Below are positions 9,057 through 18,300 of a DNA stretch of 64,000 nt, one piece after another. Every line of letters begins with the position of its first letter. The first letter of the stretch is position 1. This stretch comes from Variovorax paradoxus (GTDB lineage: Bacteria > Pseudomonadota > Gammaproteobacteria > Burkholderiales > Burkholderiaceae_C), in the NCBI RefSeq assembly GCF_009498455.1, contig NZ_CP045644.1:1643001-1707000 (forward strand), in the 5' to 3' direction. Both the position numbers and the translations under genes were made by a program. The notes under the pieces are model-generated. The model did no database searches and was not told where the DNA came from. It saw only the letters and a program-made list of their open reading frames with translations.

Positions 9057-10807
9057 AAAATCACCTGCCAGGCGTCACCCTTTTTGGCTTTGGCGTCACC
9101 TGCCCATTTGAGTAGCAACTTATCGAATTCATTGAGGTCGCGTCGTATTGATTTTCGCCAGTGTTCTCCCTCATCTCCGAGAGTGTAAGAGCTTACGAGT
9201 AAAGCTCTGCGCTCCCAAATTGTCAAAGTAGAAAAACTTCGTCTGCAATTTGAAACCCAGTGATCTGCGCGACGCTGTGCCATCATAAGAATGATGTCTC
9301 GGCGAACCATCATGCTGTCGCTTCGTTTGAAAGCGGATGCCAGTAGTATTTCCGTTTCCTCAGAATTATCGGAGGCCAAGGTTCTTAAGGAAAACGCCAA
9401 ATTAGTTGGCACTTGCGTCACATATGAGTTATCGGTGATGAGATTTCGGAGCGTTTTGTAAAGTTCGTCTTTTACCTGTGGAGTCAATATGTCAATTAAG
9501 CCTCGACACAAATTCATTACAGAGGGGAAAATTGGATAAAGTAAATCAATGCTCTTCAAAAGAGACAACACCGCGTCGTTTTGCACGGCAGGAGCCAAAT
9601 GCTTGAGTGCTGAAATCAGGCGGCGCGTCAAACTTTCGTCAACTCTGCTTTTGGCAAGCTCTCTTCCAAGCATTCCAACAATATCAAAATTATCCAACTC
9701 TGAACGCAGTTGTTGATAATCGGATTCTGCGGTTGGAGAATATGGGTCATAGTAAACGCGCAGCCTTCGGAAGGCTCTTTCTTGCTCTTCGTCTTGGCTT
9801 TCTTCATTTTTTGTCTCGATTGAAAATTCCGAGGTTCCTAGGAATTCGGCTCTAGACATCACGCGAGTTTTTGCCTTTTGCAAAGACAGGCCTTCATTGT
9901 TTAGTAGAAGGCTCGTTAGATTGATTAGAGCGGTGTATGCTTCTTCTCGGCTGTTTGCGAATATCACATAGTCGTCGACAAATCGGCAAAACTTTATTTG
10001 CTCTCCGATTAGAAGGCGATCAATTCTGTTTAGTAGGATTTCACTCAGAATTCGAGAGGCGGGCCCTCCCACGGGCAACCCATAAGAGGCGCCACCAGAA
10101 ATGGCGCCCAGTATCTTCATTATGCGATTGCTTGCGCTTCGATTGTTTGTCGCAGCACTTAAGGCATTCTCAAGTCGATGATGATAAATTCGAGGATAAA
10201 AATCGGAGATATCGCAGCGAAGGACATAATCAAAACTCTTCACCATCTCGATAGATTTTTCTTGAAATTGGTGCCAGCCAATTTCCCGGTCAAATATTGA
10301 GTGTTTATCTTTTTGTGGGAGATGTCGGTAGGAGAAAACAATTTGATTCGAAACCCTTCGTTTCTCTAGGTCGCCAGCGATTGTGAGTGTCAAGGCAAGC
10401 AAATAAGCGTTCCATATCGGGTCAATTTGAGTTCCCCAGCGAAATCCGCTGTAACCTACGACCGATAAATCTTTGGAGCTTAATATGGGGATATCAGAAG
10501 AGGCTTTTTCAAAATCTGCGTCGATGTAAAAAAGAATTTTCTTAACATCGTCTGGGGCGTCAAAAAAAATGTGATTCTCTATCGGGAACGGAAAAATATC
10601 GGTGTCACCGAAATTTGCAATGTTGGATATTGCCAATTCTGCGGCGTCGCTGCTAATGATGGGCATTTTTATTAAAGTAAATGGAGATTTATAATTTTGG
10701 CGAAAGAAGATGTCGTGCGGGCTTAATTTGGGAGAATTTTCGGGGAATGAGGTTTCCGAGAGCCTGAAGAATTTTTCGTCGACAAGATATTGAGGCCGCC
10801 ACTTCAT
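9053..10807 (-). CDS. Reverse transcriptase of the Abi/DRT (unknown-group) type
   Basis: 584 residues, low GC. Motif A is YVLRCDISDFYPRI with catalytic Asp199; motif B is YGLPVGGPASRILSEI (242-257); motif C is CRFVDDYVIFA with Asp278 and Asp279, an FVDD version of the YxDD box; motif D is LSLQKAKTRVMS. There is no group II intron maturase or HNH domain. From about residue 365 the protein is all-helical with repeated helix pairs, like the alpha-repeat domain that replaces the thumb in Abi and defence-associated RTs (family knowledge). The ATG at 10807 has an AAGGAT about 14 bases upstream. The nuclease-like gene overlaps its stop. A defence role is inferred from type, composition and operon, not demonstrated. 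Confidence 0.88.
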   Translation of the reverse strand: MKWRPQYLVDEKFFRLSETSFPENSPKLSPHDIFFRQNYKSPFTLIKMPIISSDAAELAISNIANFGDTDIFPFPIENHIFFDAPDDVKKILFYIDADFEKASSDIPILSSKDLSVVGYSGFRWGTQIDPIWNAYLLALTLTIAGDLEKRRVSNQIVFSYRHLPQKDKHSIFDREIGWHQFQEKSIEMVKSFDYVLRCDISDFYPRIYHHRLENALSAATNNRSASNRIMKILGAISGGASYGLPVGGPASRILSEILLNRIDRLLIGEQIKFCRFVDDYVIFANSREEAYTALINLTSLLLNNEGLSLQKAKTRVMSRAEFLGTSEFSIETKNEESQDEEQERAFRRLRVYYDPYSPTAESDYQQLRSELDNFDIVGMLGRELAKSRVDESLTRRLISALKHLAPAVQNDAVLSLLKSIDLLYPIFPSVMNLCRGLIDILTPQVKDELYKTLRNLITDNSYVTQVPTNLAFSLRTLASDNSEETEILLASAFKRSDSMMVRRDIILMMAQRRADHWVSNCRRSFSTLTIWERRALLVSSYTLGDEGEHWRKSIRRDLNEFDKLLLKWAGDAKAKKGDAWQVIL

Positions 10808-10925
10808 TTTGTACGCCCAAGATCCTTAACGTGCATCGCGGACAAGCCTCTCTTTTAGAGCAGGCACCATCGATTCGTATCGCGTGACTACCCTGAAAGA
10901 CGCTGTTCAATCGCGACATCAGCTG

Positions 10926-11867
10926 TCAAGTCTCTTGGACTCGAAATATTCTTGGTAGCGTTTCTGTGTTGCCCGTCAGCCCTTCCATCACCATTTCAAT
11001 GAACGCCGACACCGCCCGCGGCAGGTGCTTGCGGCTCGGGTAGACCACGCTGAGCCCGTGCCCGGTGCGCTGGTACTGCGGCAGCACCGGCACCAGCCGC
11101 CCGGCCTCCACGTCGAGCCGTCCCATGGCCGGCGGCAACAGCGCGATGCCCAGGCCGGCGATGGCGGCCTTGCGCAATGCCTGCGCGGTGTTGCCGCTGA
11201 AGCGGCCGCCGACGTGCACTTCTTCTTCCTTCCCGCCGGGGCCGGTCAGGCGCCATGTGGTGCGGCCGCTGGGGTGGCCGGGGGTCACGCAGTCGTGGTC
11301 GGCCAGTTCGGCCAGTTCGGCCAGCGTGGCGGGCGTGCCGCGCGCGGCCAGGTAGGCGGGGCTGGCGACGAGGCCGTCGGTGCGCGGGCCGAGCAGCTGG
11401 CGGGCGACGTAGCCCGAGTCGGCCAGCGCGCCGCCGCGGAAGGCGATGTCGATCTGTTCGGCGATCAGGTCGGCCTTGGCGTCGCTGAGCACGAACTCGA
11501 TGCGCACCAGCGGGTACGCCGCCAGGAAGTCGGCCACCCAGGCCATGGGGAAGAAGTCGAAGAAATCGGCCGTGGCCGCCACGCGCACCCGGCCGCTGGG
11601 TTCCTGGCTGCCGGTGATGAGCGCCTGCCCGGCCTCGACCAGCCCGTCGACCGCCTCGGCGCAGCGCGCGTGAAAGTCCTGCCCGGCACTGGTCAGCGTG
11701 AGCTTGCGGGTCGAGCGCTGCAGCAGCCGGGTGCCGAGCTGCGCCTCCAGCTGCTGGATGCGCCGGCTCACGGTGTTGGGCGGCAGGCCCAGCCGGCGGC
11801 CGGCCTCGGCAAAGCTGCCGTGGCGCACCACCTGCACGAAGACGGCGATGTCGTTGAGATCGAGCAT
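10926..11867 (-). CDS. LysR-family transcriptional regulator
   Basis: 313 residues. The N-terminal winged helix-turn-helix carries FAEAGRRLGLPPNTVSRRIQQLEAQLGTRLLQRSTRKLTLT, and the effector domain follows with RVRVAATADFFDFFPMAWV. LysR proteins bind upstream of the divergent gene and respond to a small ligand. The divergent neighbour is the flavin reductase at 12007, its likely target. The last ~16 residues (after MEGLTGN) use AT-rich codons such as CTA, AGA and ATA, unlike the rest, as expected if the nearby reverse transcriptase island replaced the original 3' end. Confidence 0.9.
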   Translation of the reverse strand: MLDLNDIAVFVQVVRHGSFAEAGRRLGLPPNTVSRRIQQLEAQLGTRLLQRSTRKLTLTSAGQDFHARCAEAVDGLVEAGQALITGSQEPSGRVRVAATADFFDFFPMAWVADFLAAYPLVRIEFVLSDAKADLIAEQIDIAFRGGALADSGYVARQLLGPRTDGLVASPAYLAARGTPATLAELAELADHDCVTPGHPSGRTTWRLTGPGGKEEEVHVGGRFSGNTAQALRKAAIAGLGIALLPPAMGRLDVEAGRLVPVLPQYQRTGHGLSVVYPSRKHLPRAVSAFIEMVMEGLTGNTETLPRIFRVQET

Positions 11868-12006
11868 GGCGGGGCCTATTTCTTCTGTTCGTGGATGAGT
11901 GCAATCCGACTCTACCGTCTAGTCGATCAATGCGTGCGTGCCTAACCTTGGGTCCATGGCCTTGCGGCCTTCGACCACCCCCATTTCATTCAGGAGCACG
12001 CACCCC

Positions 12007-12597
12007 ATGACCGGACAGCAACAACAACCCCGCATCGGCATCGTCATTGGCTCGACCCGCGAAGGCCGCTTCGGCGAGAAGCCCGCGCACTGGATCCACG
12101 AGATCGCGAAGCAGCGCACCGACCTGGCCTTCGAGCTGGTCGACCTGCGCGACCACCCGCTGCCCTTTTTCAATGAAGCCGGCGCGCCCGCCTGGGGCCC
12201 GGTGAAGAACGAGGCCGCGCAGCGGTGGCAGGCCAAGCTGGCCACCTTCGACGGGCTCATCATCGTCACGCCCGAGTACAACCACGGCCCGAGCGCGGTG
12301 CTGAAGAACGCGATCGACTGGGCCTACAAGGAGTTCATCCGCAAGCCGATCGGCTTCGTGGGCTACGGCGGCGTGGGCGCGGCGCGGGCCGTGGAACAGC
12401 TGCGGCTGGTCGCGGTCGAGATGCAGATGGCGCCGGTGCGCCACGCGGTGCACATCGGTATGGTCGAGTTCCTCGGCATCTGGCAGCAAGGCAAGTCGTT
12501 CGACGATTTCCCGCACCTGGCGCAGTCGGCCACGGGCCTGCTCGACGACATGGCGTGGTGGACCCGCGCACTGAAGACCGCCAGGGAGGCCGTATGA
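12007..12597 (+). CDS. NADPH-dependent FMN reductase
   Basis: 196 residues from the ATG at 12007, which has AGGAG a few bases upstream. The flavodoxin-like start IGIVIGSTREGRFGEKPAHW is the FMN phosphate-binding loop, and EYNHGPSAVLKNAIDW is the signature of the NADPH_FMN_reductase family (azoreductase/chromate reductase type). It uses NAD(P)H to reduce FMN or quinones in the cytosol. The stop overlaps the start of the pirin gene (ATGA at 12594-12597), so the two form an operon, divergent from the LysR regulator. Confidence 0.92.
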   Translation: MTGQQQQPRIGIVIGSTREGRFGEKPAHWIHEIAKQRTDLAFELVDLRDHPLPFFNEAGAPAWGPVKNEAAQRWQAKLATFDGLIIVTPEYNHGPSAVLKNAIDWAYKEFIRKPIGFVGYGGVGAARAVEQLRLVAVEMQMAPVRHAVHIGMVEFLGIWQQGKSFDDFPHLAQSATGLLDDMAWWTRALKTAREAV

Positions 12598-13448
12598 ACG
12601 CAGTAGTTGCAACGGACACCCGCGCCATCGTCTACCGCACGCGCGGCGCCAAGCATGGTCCGATCACGCGGCTCATGAGCCCGGGCGACCTGGGCGAGTA
12701 CCTCAAGCCCTTCGTGTTCCTCGACCTCTTCGGCTTCGACACCACGAGCGGCCGCAAGGGCTTCGGCATGCATCCGCACTCGGGCATCGCCACGCTGACG
12801 TGGCTCATCGAAGGCGACACGCTGTACGAGGACACGACCGGTGAACAGGGCGTGCTGCGCGGCGGCGGCGTCGAGTGGATGCGCGCGGGCAACGGCGTGT
12901 GGCACACGGGCGCACCGGCGCCGGGCGTGACGCGCGTGCAGGGCTTCCAGCTCTGGGTGGCGCTGCCGGCCGCCGAGGAAAACGCGCCCGCGCAGAGCAT
13001 CTACCTCGCGCCCTCGCAGGTGCCGCAGGACGGCCCGGCGCGCGTGCTGCTCGGGCGCTACGGCGCGGCGCAAAGCCCCATTCCGGCGCCCTCGCCGATG
13101 AACTACCTGGCCGTGCAGTTGAAGGACGGCGAACGCTGGCGCTACACGCCGCCCGCCGGCCACACGGTGGGCTGGGTGGCGGTGAACGCAGGCCAGCTCG
13201 ACGCGGGCGACGGCACCGGCGGGCCCATCGGTACCGGCGAACTCGCGGTGTTCGAAGAGTCCGACGCGGCGCTCAGCTTCGTGGCGCAGGGCGACACGGC
13301 CTTCGTGCTCGGCTCGGCGGTGCCGCATCCGCACGAGCTGGTGATGGGCCACTACTCGGTCCACACCAGCCGCGCGACGCTCGACCAGGGCGAGGCCGAG
13401 ATCCGCCGCATCGGCGCGAAGCTGCGCGAGGAAGGCCGGCTGGCCTGA
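12594..13448 (+). CDS. Pirin family protein
   Basis: 284 residues from an ATG overlapping the previous stop. The N-terminal cupin carries HPHSGIATLTWLIEG and the second metal-site region GNGVWHTGAPAPG. The pattern AKHGPITRLMSPGDLGEYLKPFVFLDLFG is like the pirin start RxxGPFxxxxP. The C-terminal cupin is shorter and degenerate. The coupling with an FMN reductase suggests a shared stress or quinone-detoxification role. It is clearly different in sequence from the pirin at 3579-4661, so the two are not recent duplicates. Confidence 0.9.
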   Translation: MNAVVATDTRAIVYRTRGAKHGPITRLMSPGDLGEYLKPFVFLDLFGFDTTSGRKGFGMHPHSGIATLTWLIEGDTLYEDTTGEQGVLRGGGVEWMRAGNGVWHTGAPAPGVTRVQGFQLWVALPAAEENAPAQSIYLAPSQVPQDGPARVLLGRYGAAQSPIPAPSPMNYLAVQLKDGERWRYTPPAGHTVGWVAVNAGQLDAGDGTGGPIGTGELAVFEESDAALSFVAQGDTAFVLGSAVPHPHELVMGHYSVHTSRATLDQGEAEIRRIGAKLREEGRLA

Positions 13449-13547
13449 GCGGTTGAACCACGCGTAAGCCAGCATGCGCCGCGCGGGCGGCTGCGCCAGA
13501 ATCGTTCGCTTCTGTTTTCTCTCTCGAACGATCCGCAGCCGCCCGCC

Positions 13548-14753
13548 ATGAATCTCGTCGACGCCTTCGCCACCCACGCCACCCATTTCATCGACATCCG
13601 GCGTGACATCCACGCGCACCCCGAACTCGGTTTCGAGGAGCACCGCACGGCCGAGAAGGTGGCGAGCCTGCTGACCGAATGGGGCATCGAGGTGCACCGC
13701 GGCATCGCGGGCACGGGCCTGGTCGGCGTGCTGCGCAAGGGCACGGGCACCCGCACCATCGGCCTGCGCGCCGACATGGACGCGCTGCCGCTGAACGAGG
13801 CCAACGACTTCGCCCACAAGTCCACGCACGCGGGCCGCATGCACGCCTGCGGGCACGACGGCCACACGACGATGCTGCTGGCCGCCGCCTGGCACCTGTC
13901 GCAGCAGGGGCCCACCGATTTCGACGGCACGGTGCATTTCATCTTCCAGCCCGCCGAAGAGATGGGCAAGGCCGGCGCCAAGAAGATGATCGACGAGGGC
14001 CTGTTCGATCGCTTTCCGTGCGACGCGGTGTTCGCGCTGCACAACTTCCCGGTCGGCGACGTGGGCCGCTTTGCGCTCAATGAAGGTGCGCTGATGGCGT
14101 CGAGCAACACCTACAAGATCACGCTGCGCGGACGCGGCACGCACGCCTCGATGCCGCACACCGGCATCGACCCGGTGGCCGCCGTGGTCACGCTGGCGCA
14201 GCAGCTGCAGACGATCGTGCCGCGCACCATTCCGAGCACCGAGCGCGCCCTGCTTGCGGTCACGCAGCTGCAGGGATCCGACGCACCGAACGTGATTCCT
14301 GATGAAGCCTCGGTGGGCGGCACGGTCCGCACCTTTTCCGTCGAGGCCATCGACAAGATCGAGGCGCGCCTGCGCGAGGTGGCCGAGGGCGTGGCCATGG
14401 CGCACGGCTGCACGGCCGACATCTTCTTCAAGCGCTCGTCGCCGCCGGTGGTGAACCACGCGGCCGAGGCGCGCTTTGCGGCCGGCGTGATGCGCGAGGT
14501 GGTGGGCGACGACATGGTCACCGACGACTTCCCCGCCGTGATGGGCGCCGAAGACTTCGCGCACATGCTGCTGGCGCGGCCCGGCTGCTACGCCTTCCTG
14601 GGCAATGGCGACGGCGACCACCGGCTGGACGGCCACGGGCCCGGCCCTTGCATCATCCACAACACCTCGTTCGACTTCAACGACGAGATCATCCCGATCG
14701 GTGCCAGCTACTTCGTGAAGCTGGTGCAGCGCTGGCTGCCGTCGGGCGCCTGA
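13548..14753 (+). CDS. M20 family amidohydrolase (hippurate hydrolase type)
   Basis: 401 residues. Metal ligands are visible in RADMDALPL, HACGHDGHTTMLLAAAWHL and PAEEMGKAGAKKMID. The C-terminal MGAEDFAHML carries the last ligand Glu. These are the marks of peptidase family M20D: N-acyl-amino-acid, hippurate or IAA-amino-acid hydrolases with two zinc or manganese ions. It is followed 39 bp later by a Bug receptor gene, so the pair probably takes up and splits an N-acylated or carboxylate substrate. The substrate is not predictable. Confidence 0.92.
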   Translation: MNLVDAFATHATHFIDIRRDIHAHPELGFEEHRTAEKVASLLTEWGIEVHRGIAGTGLVGVLRKGTGTRTIGLRADMDALPLNEANDFAHKSTHAGRMHACGHDGHTTMLLAAAWHLSQQGPTDFDGTVHFIFQPAEEMGKAGAKKMIDEGLFDRFPCDAVFALHNFPVGDVGRFALNEGALMASSNTYKITLRGRGTHASMPHTGIDPVAAVVTLAQQLQTIVPRTIPSTERALLAVTQLQGSDAPNVIPDEASVGGTVRTFSVEAIDKIEARLREVAEGVAMAHGCTADIFFKRSSPPVVNHAAEARFAAGVMREVVGDDMVTDDFPAVMGAEDFAHMLLARPGCYAFLGNGDGDHRLDGHGPGPCIIHNTSFDFNDEIIPIGASYFVKLVQRWLPSGA

Positions 14754-14792
14754 CCCATTTTTTTGTTGACGATGATGAAAGCGGCCCCGCCC

Positions 14793-15767
14793 ATGACTTT
14801 TTCTCTGCTGACCCGACGTTCGCTGGCTGCCGCGGCAGCCGCCCTGGCCCTGGGCAGCTTCGGCCTGGCCCATGCGCAGCAACGCGTGATCCACATCATC
14901 GTGCCCTTCGGCACCGGCGCCGTGCAGGACACGGTGGCGCGCGCCTTCAACAACGAGCTGGGCGCCGCGCTCGGCGGCAGCGCCATCGTCGAGAACCGCG
15001 CGGGCGCGGGCGGCACGGTGGGCGCGGCCATCGCGGCCAAGGCGCCGGCCGACGGCAACACGCTGGTGCTGGCGGCGGCCAGCCACAACATTGCGGGCTT
15101 CCTGTACAGCAAGCTCCCCTACGACCCGCTGAAGGACTTCGTCGGCGTGGCCAACGTGGGCAACGCGGGCTATGTGCTGGCGGTGGCCAGCGGCATGAAC
15201 GTGGCGAGCACGGCCGACTTCATCAAGGAGGTCAAGGCCAACCCGGGCAAGTACAACTACGCCTCGGCCGGCAACGGCAGCGCCACGCACCTGGCGATGG
15301 CGTCGTTCCTCGCGAAGGCGGGGCTGCAGATGACGCACATCCCGACCAAGTCGACCGGCGAGGCCGTGAACGAGGTGCTCGCGGGCCGCGTGCAGGCGGT
15401 GATCTCGTCGAGCATCGGCGTGATGGGCTTCCAGGACGACGCGCGCATGAAGCTGCTGGCCTCCACCGGTCAATCGCGCAGCCCGTTCCTGCCGAAGCTG
15501 CCGACGGTGGCGGAGAGCGGCTTGCCGGGCTACGCCTTCGATTCGTGGATCGGCCTGCTGGCGCCGGCCGCAACGCCGAAGGCCGAGGTCGAGCGCATCA
15601 ACGCGGCGGCCAACAAGGTGCTGGCCGATCCGGTGATCCAGGAACGCTTCAAGCGCCTGGGCGTGGAACCGCGCAGCCAGAGCGCCGAGGCTTTCCAGAA
15701 GCTGCTGCGTGCGGACTGGGATGCGATGGGGGTGGTGGTGAAGGCTTCGGGGGCGAAGGTCGACTGA
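14793..15767 (+). CDS. Bug/TctC-type periplasmic solute receptor
   Basis: 324 residues from the ATG at 14793. A TTG at 14763 and an ATG at 14775 lie upstream in frame, but 14793 gives a clean signal peptide with RRSLAAAAAALALG and cleavage near AHA. The mature part has the Bug landmarks: IIVPFGTGAVQDTVAR, VENRAGAGGTVGAA, YDPLKDFVGVANVG and SAGNGSATHLAM. Bug proteins bind carboxylates or amino-acid-like ligands for tripartite tricarboxylate transporters, but no TctA or TctB gene lies near. It probably works with the M20 hydrolase just upstream. Confidence 0.9.
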   Translation: MTFSLLTRRSLAAAAAALALGSFGLAHAQQRVIHIIVPFGTGAVQDTVARAFNNELGAALGGSAIVENRAGAGGTVGAAIAAKAPADGNTLVLAAASHNIAGFLYSKLPYDPLKDFVGVANVGNAGYVLAVASGMNVASTADFIKEVKANPGKYNYASAGNGSATHLAMASFLAKAGLQMTHIPTKSTGEAVNEVLAGRVQAVISSSIGVMGFQDDARMKLLASTGQSRSPFLPKLPTVAESGLPGYAFDSWIGLLAPAATPKAEVERINAAANKVLADPVIQERFKRLGVEPRSQSAEAFQKLLRADWDAMGVVVKASGAKVD

Positions 15768-15820
15768 CCGTTTTTGGCGCGCCTGTTCGGGGCGCGTGCC
15801 CGGGCCACCGGGTACTTCCC

Positions 15821-16005
15821 TCCGCGAATGTCCCCCGCTTCGCTCCTCCTTGATTTCGCTGCGGGAAGCACCCAGTGTCCCGGGCACGCAGGGCGCTGTC
15901 GTTGGGCTGCCCGATCCATCACTGCACTGCCCAACGAGCACGTCGATGGGGTGCCTTGCGCAGCGAAATCAAGGAGGAGCCCGAAGGGCGGGGGACATTC
16001 GCGGA
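15821..16005. repeat. Long imperfect palindromic intergenic element
   Basis: The left arm is 15821-15863 and the right arm 15959-16005, with perfect pairing of 18 bp (15821-15838 / 15988-16005) and 22 bp (15842-15863 / 15959-15980), offset by a short bulge. Inner pairs are GCACCC/GGGTGC (15868-15873 / 15949-15954) and CGTTGGGC/GCCCAACG (15900-15907 / 15929-15936). It fills most of the 432-bp gap between the Bug gene (ends 15767) and the ABC receptor (starts 16200). Such elements are common in Comamonadaceae and are often wrongly called as ORFs (memory, not checked). No gene is seen here. The rest of the gap, 16010-16199, is AT-richer and holds nothing I recognise beyond the upstream region of the next gene. 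Confidence 0.75.
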
Positions 16006-16199
16006 GCAAGGCTCCCCGTCGGCGGGATCGTCGCCCTGAACGGCCCCGTTTGTTCACAGATATCACAGAAGCCCGCAGCCCGAAAGAGCGCTTGCCCCAC
16101 AGATATCTACAAGATATGTACTTAATATATTTAAACTGCGACAGGTAGCCGTGGAGTCGGTCCTGTCGTTTTTCATTGTTCTTAACCCTAGGACGAAGC

Positions 16200-17342
16200 A
16201 TGAAGTCACAAGCAGGCATGGTTTCCTCACTCAGTCTCGCGGGCCTTGTTGCCTTGGCCGTGGCAAGCCCCACGCATGCGCAGGAGCAGGTGGTCAAGAT
16301 CGGTCACAGCGGTCCGCTGTCGGGGCCCAACGCCTTCGCGGGCAAGGACAATGAAAACGGCATCCGCCTGGCCATCGAGGAGCTCAACGCGAAGAAGCTC
16401 AGCGTCGGCGGCAAGACGCTGAAGTTCGAGCTGATCTCCGAAGACGACCAGTGCGACGCCAAGACCGGCGTGAGCGTGGCGCAGAAATTCGTCGACGACG
16501 GCGTCAAGTTCGTCATGGGCCCGTACTGTTCGGGCGTGGCCATTCCGGCTTCGCGCATCTACAGCGACGGCGGCACGCTGGTCTCCACCGTGGGCACCAA
16601 CCCGAAGGTCACGCAGGGTGGCTACAAGAACCTGTACCGCATCATCGCCAGCGACAACCAGATCGGCGGCGCCATGGCCGTGTACGCGGCCAAGGAACTG
16701 AAGGTGAAGAAGGTCGGCGTGATCGACGACCGCACCGCCTTCGGCCAGGGCCTCGCCGAAGAGTTCACCAAGGAGGCCAAGAAGCAGGGCCTCACGATCG
16801 TGGGCCAGGAGTTCACCACCGACAAGGCCGTGGACTTCACCGCCATCCTGACCAACATGAAGGGCAAGGCGCCCGAGGCGATCTTCTTCGGCGGCTACGC
16901 GCCGCAGGCCGCGCCCATGGCGCGCCAGATGAAGCAGCTGGCGGTGCCCGGCAAGCTGCTGGGTGGCGACACCGTGTGCAGCCCGGCCACCGGCAAGATC
17001 GGCGGCGACGCGGTGAACGACCTGGTGTTCTGCGCGCAGGGCGGCTCCATGCTCGAGAAGGCGCAGAGCGGTCCGGCGTTCAAGGAGAAGTTCAAGAAGC
17101 GCTTCAACATCGATCCCGATGCGTACGCCGCCTCGTACTACGACCAGGTGCTGTTCATCGGCGAGTCGATGAAGAAGGCCAACACCATCGACCCCGACAA
17201 GGTCGGCGCCGAACTCTACAAGACCACCTACAAGGGCGTGGCCGCGACCTACGCCTACGACGACAAGGGCAACATGAAGCAGGCGCCCATCACCGTCTTC
17301 ACGTTCAAGAACGCGGCCCCCGTGCCGATTGCAAGCTACTGA
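16200..17342 (+). CDS. Branched-chain amino acid-type ABC transporter substrate-binding protein
   Basis: 380 residues from the ATG at 16200. A signal peptide ends at THAQE, and the mature protein starts [28 protein letters not shown], then has the typical [19 protein letters not shown] hinge region. It belongs to the type I periplasmic-binding fold of the LivJ/LivK family (Peripla_BP_6). It would capture an amino acid or related ligand in the periplasm. The next gene is a 4-hydroxyproline epimerase, so hydroxyproline is the likely ligand. No permease or ATPase genes are adjacent, so the transporter core must be elsewhere. Confidence 0.92.
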   Translation: MKSQAGMVSSLSLAGLVALAVASPTHAQEQVVKIGHSGPLSGPNAFAGKDNENGIRLAIEELNAKKLSVGGKTLKFELISEDDQCDAKTGVSVAQKFVDDGVKFVMGPYCSGVAIPASRIYSDGGTLVSTVGTNPKVTQGGYKNLYRIIASDNQIGGAMAVYAAKELKVKKVGVIDDRTAFGQGLAEEFTKEAKKQGLTIVGQEFTTDKAVDFTAILTNMKGKAPEAIFFGGYAPQAAPMARQMKQLAVPGKLLGGDTVCSPATGKIGGDAVNDLVFCAQGGSMLEKAQSGPAFKEKFKKRFNIDPDAYAASYYDQVLFIGESMKKANTIDPDKVGAELYKTTYKGVAATYAYDDKGNMKQAPITVFTFKNAAPVPIASY

Positions 17343-17353
17343 GCCGCACACGT

Positions 17354-18289
17354 ATGCAACGCATCCAGGTCATCGATTCGCACACGGGCGGCGAGCCCAC
17401 GCGCCTTGTGATCGGCGGCTTTCCCGATCTGGGGAAAGGCTCCATGGCCGAGCGCCGCACGCTGCTGGCCGATCAGCACGACAAGTGGCGCGCAGCGGCC
17501 GTGCTCGAGCCGCGCGGCAGCGACGTCGTGGTCGGCGCGCTGTTGTGCGAGCCGGTGTCGCCCGATGCGGCGGCCGGCGTGGTCTTCTTCAACAACGCCG
17601 GGTATCTGGGCATGTGCGGCCACGGCACCATCGGGCTGGTCGCGAGCCTGGCGCACATGGGGCGCATCGGCGTGGGCGAGCACCGCATCGAGACGCCCGT
17701 GGGCACGGTCACGACCACGCTGCATGAAGACGGCTCGGTGAGTGTGCGCAACGTGCCCGCGTACCGGCACCTGCACCAGGTGGCGGTCGACCTGCCCGGC
17801 CACGGCACCGTGCGCGGCGACGTGGCGTGGGGCGGCAACTGGTTCTTCCTCGTGAGCGAACACGGCCAGCGCGTGGCGAGCGACAACCTCGCGGCGCTGA
17901 CCGACTACACGGCCGCCTTGCGCAAGGCGCTGGCGGCGCAGGGCATCACGGGCGCGGACGGCGCGGAGATCGACCACATCGAACTCTTTGCTGACGACGA
18001 TGCCGGCGCCGACAGCCGCAACTTCGTGCTGTGCCCCGGCAACGCCTACGACCGCTCGCCCTGCGGCACCGGCACCAGCGCCAAGATCGCCTGCCTCGCG
18101 GCCGACGGCAAGCTCGCGCCCGGCGCGGTGTGGACGCAGGCCAGCGTGATCGGCAGCGTCTTCGAGGCCAGCTACGCGATGGACGGCGAGCAGGTCATTC
18201 CCACGCTGCGCGGCCGTGCGCACATCAGCGCCGAAGCCACGCTGCTCATCGAAGACGACGATCCCTTCGGCTGGGGCATCCGGCTCTGA
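17354..18289 (+). CDS. lhpA: 4-hydroxyproline 2-epimerase (proline racemase family)
   Basis: 311 residues. Both catalytic cysteines are present: Cys88 in [15 protein letters not shown] and Cys237 in [13 protein letters not shown], with Asp233 nearby, so it is an epimerase/racemase rather than a dehydratase (which has Thr in place of Cys). It interconverts trans-4-hydroxy-L-proline and cis-4-hydroxy-D-proline, the first step of hydroxyproline degradation. It lies 11 bp after the receptor gene and 11 bp before an FAD oxidase gene. The call rests on the family residues plus the oxidase neighbours; a proline racemase activity cannot be fully excluded. Confidence 0.88.
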   Translation: MQRIQVIDSHTGGEPTRLVIGGFPDLGKGSMAERRTLLADQHDKWRAAAVLEPRGSDVVVGALLCEPVSPDAAAGVVFFNNAGYLGMCGHGTIGLVASLAHMGRIGVGEHRIETPVGTVTTTLHEDGSVSVRNVPAYRHLHQVAVDLPGHGTVRGDVAWGGNWFFLVSEHGQRVASDNLAALTDYTAALRKALAAQGITGADGAEIDHIELFADDDAGADSRNFVLCPGNAYDRSPCGTGTSAKIACLAADGKLAPGAVWTQASVIGSVFEASYAMDGEQVIPTLRGRAHISAEATLLIEDDDPFGWGIRL

Positions 18290-18300
18290 CACCGGCGCGC

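Noticed and set aside
10689..10919. A 76-residue frame overlapping the reverse transcriptase start
   Set aside because: It overlaps the RT N-terminus in another frame and has no ribosome-binding site or recognisable pattern; the RT start is better.
10808..10925. msr/msd-type retron RNA
   Set aside because: No complementary a1/a2 arms or branching G context seen, and the RT lacks the retron-type C-terminal VTG motif.
8325..10990. Integrase-type att repeats at the RT island edges
   Set aside because: No matching direct repeats or tRNA gene found at the two boundaries.
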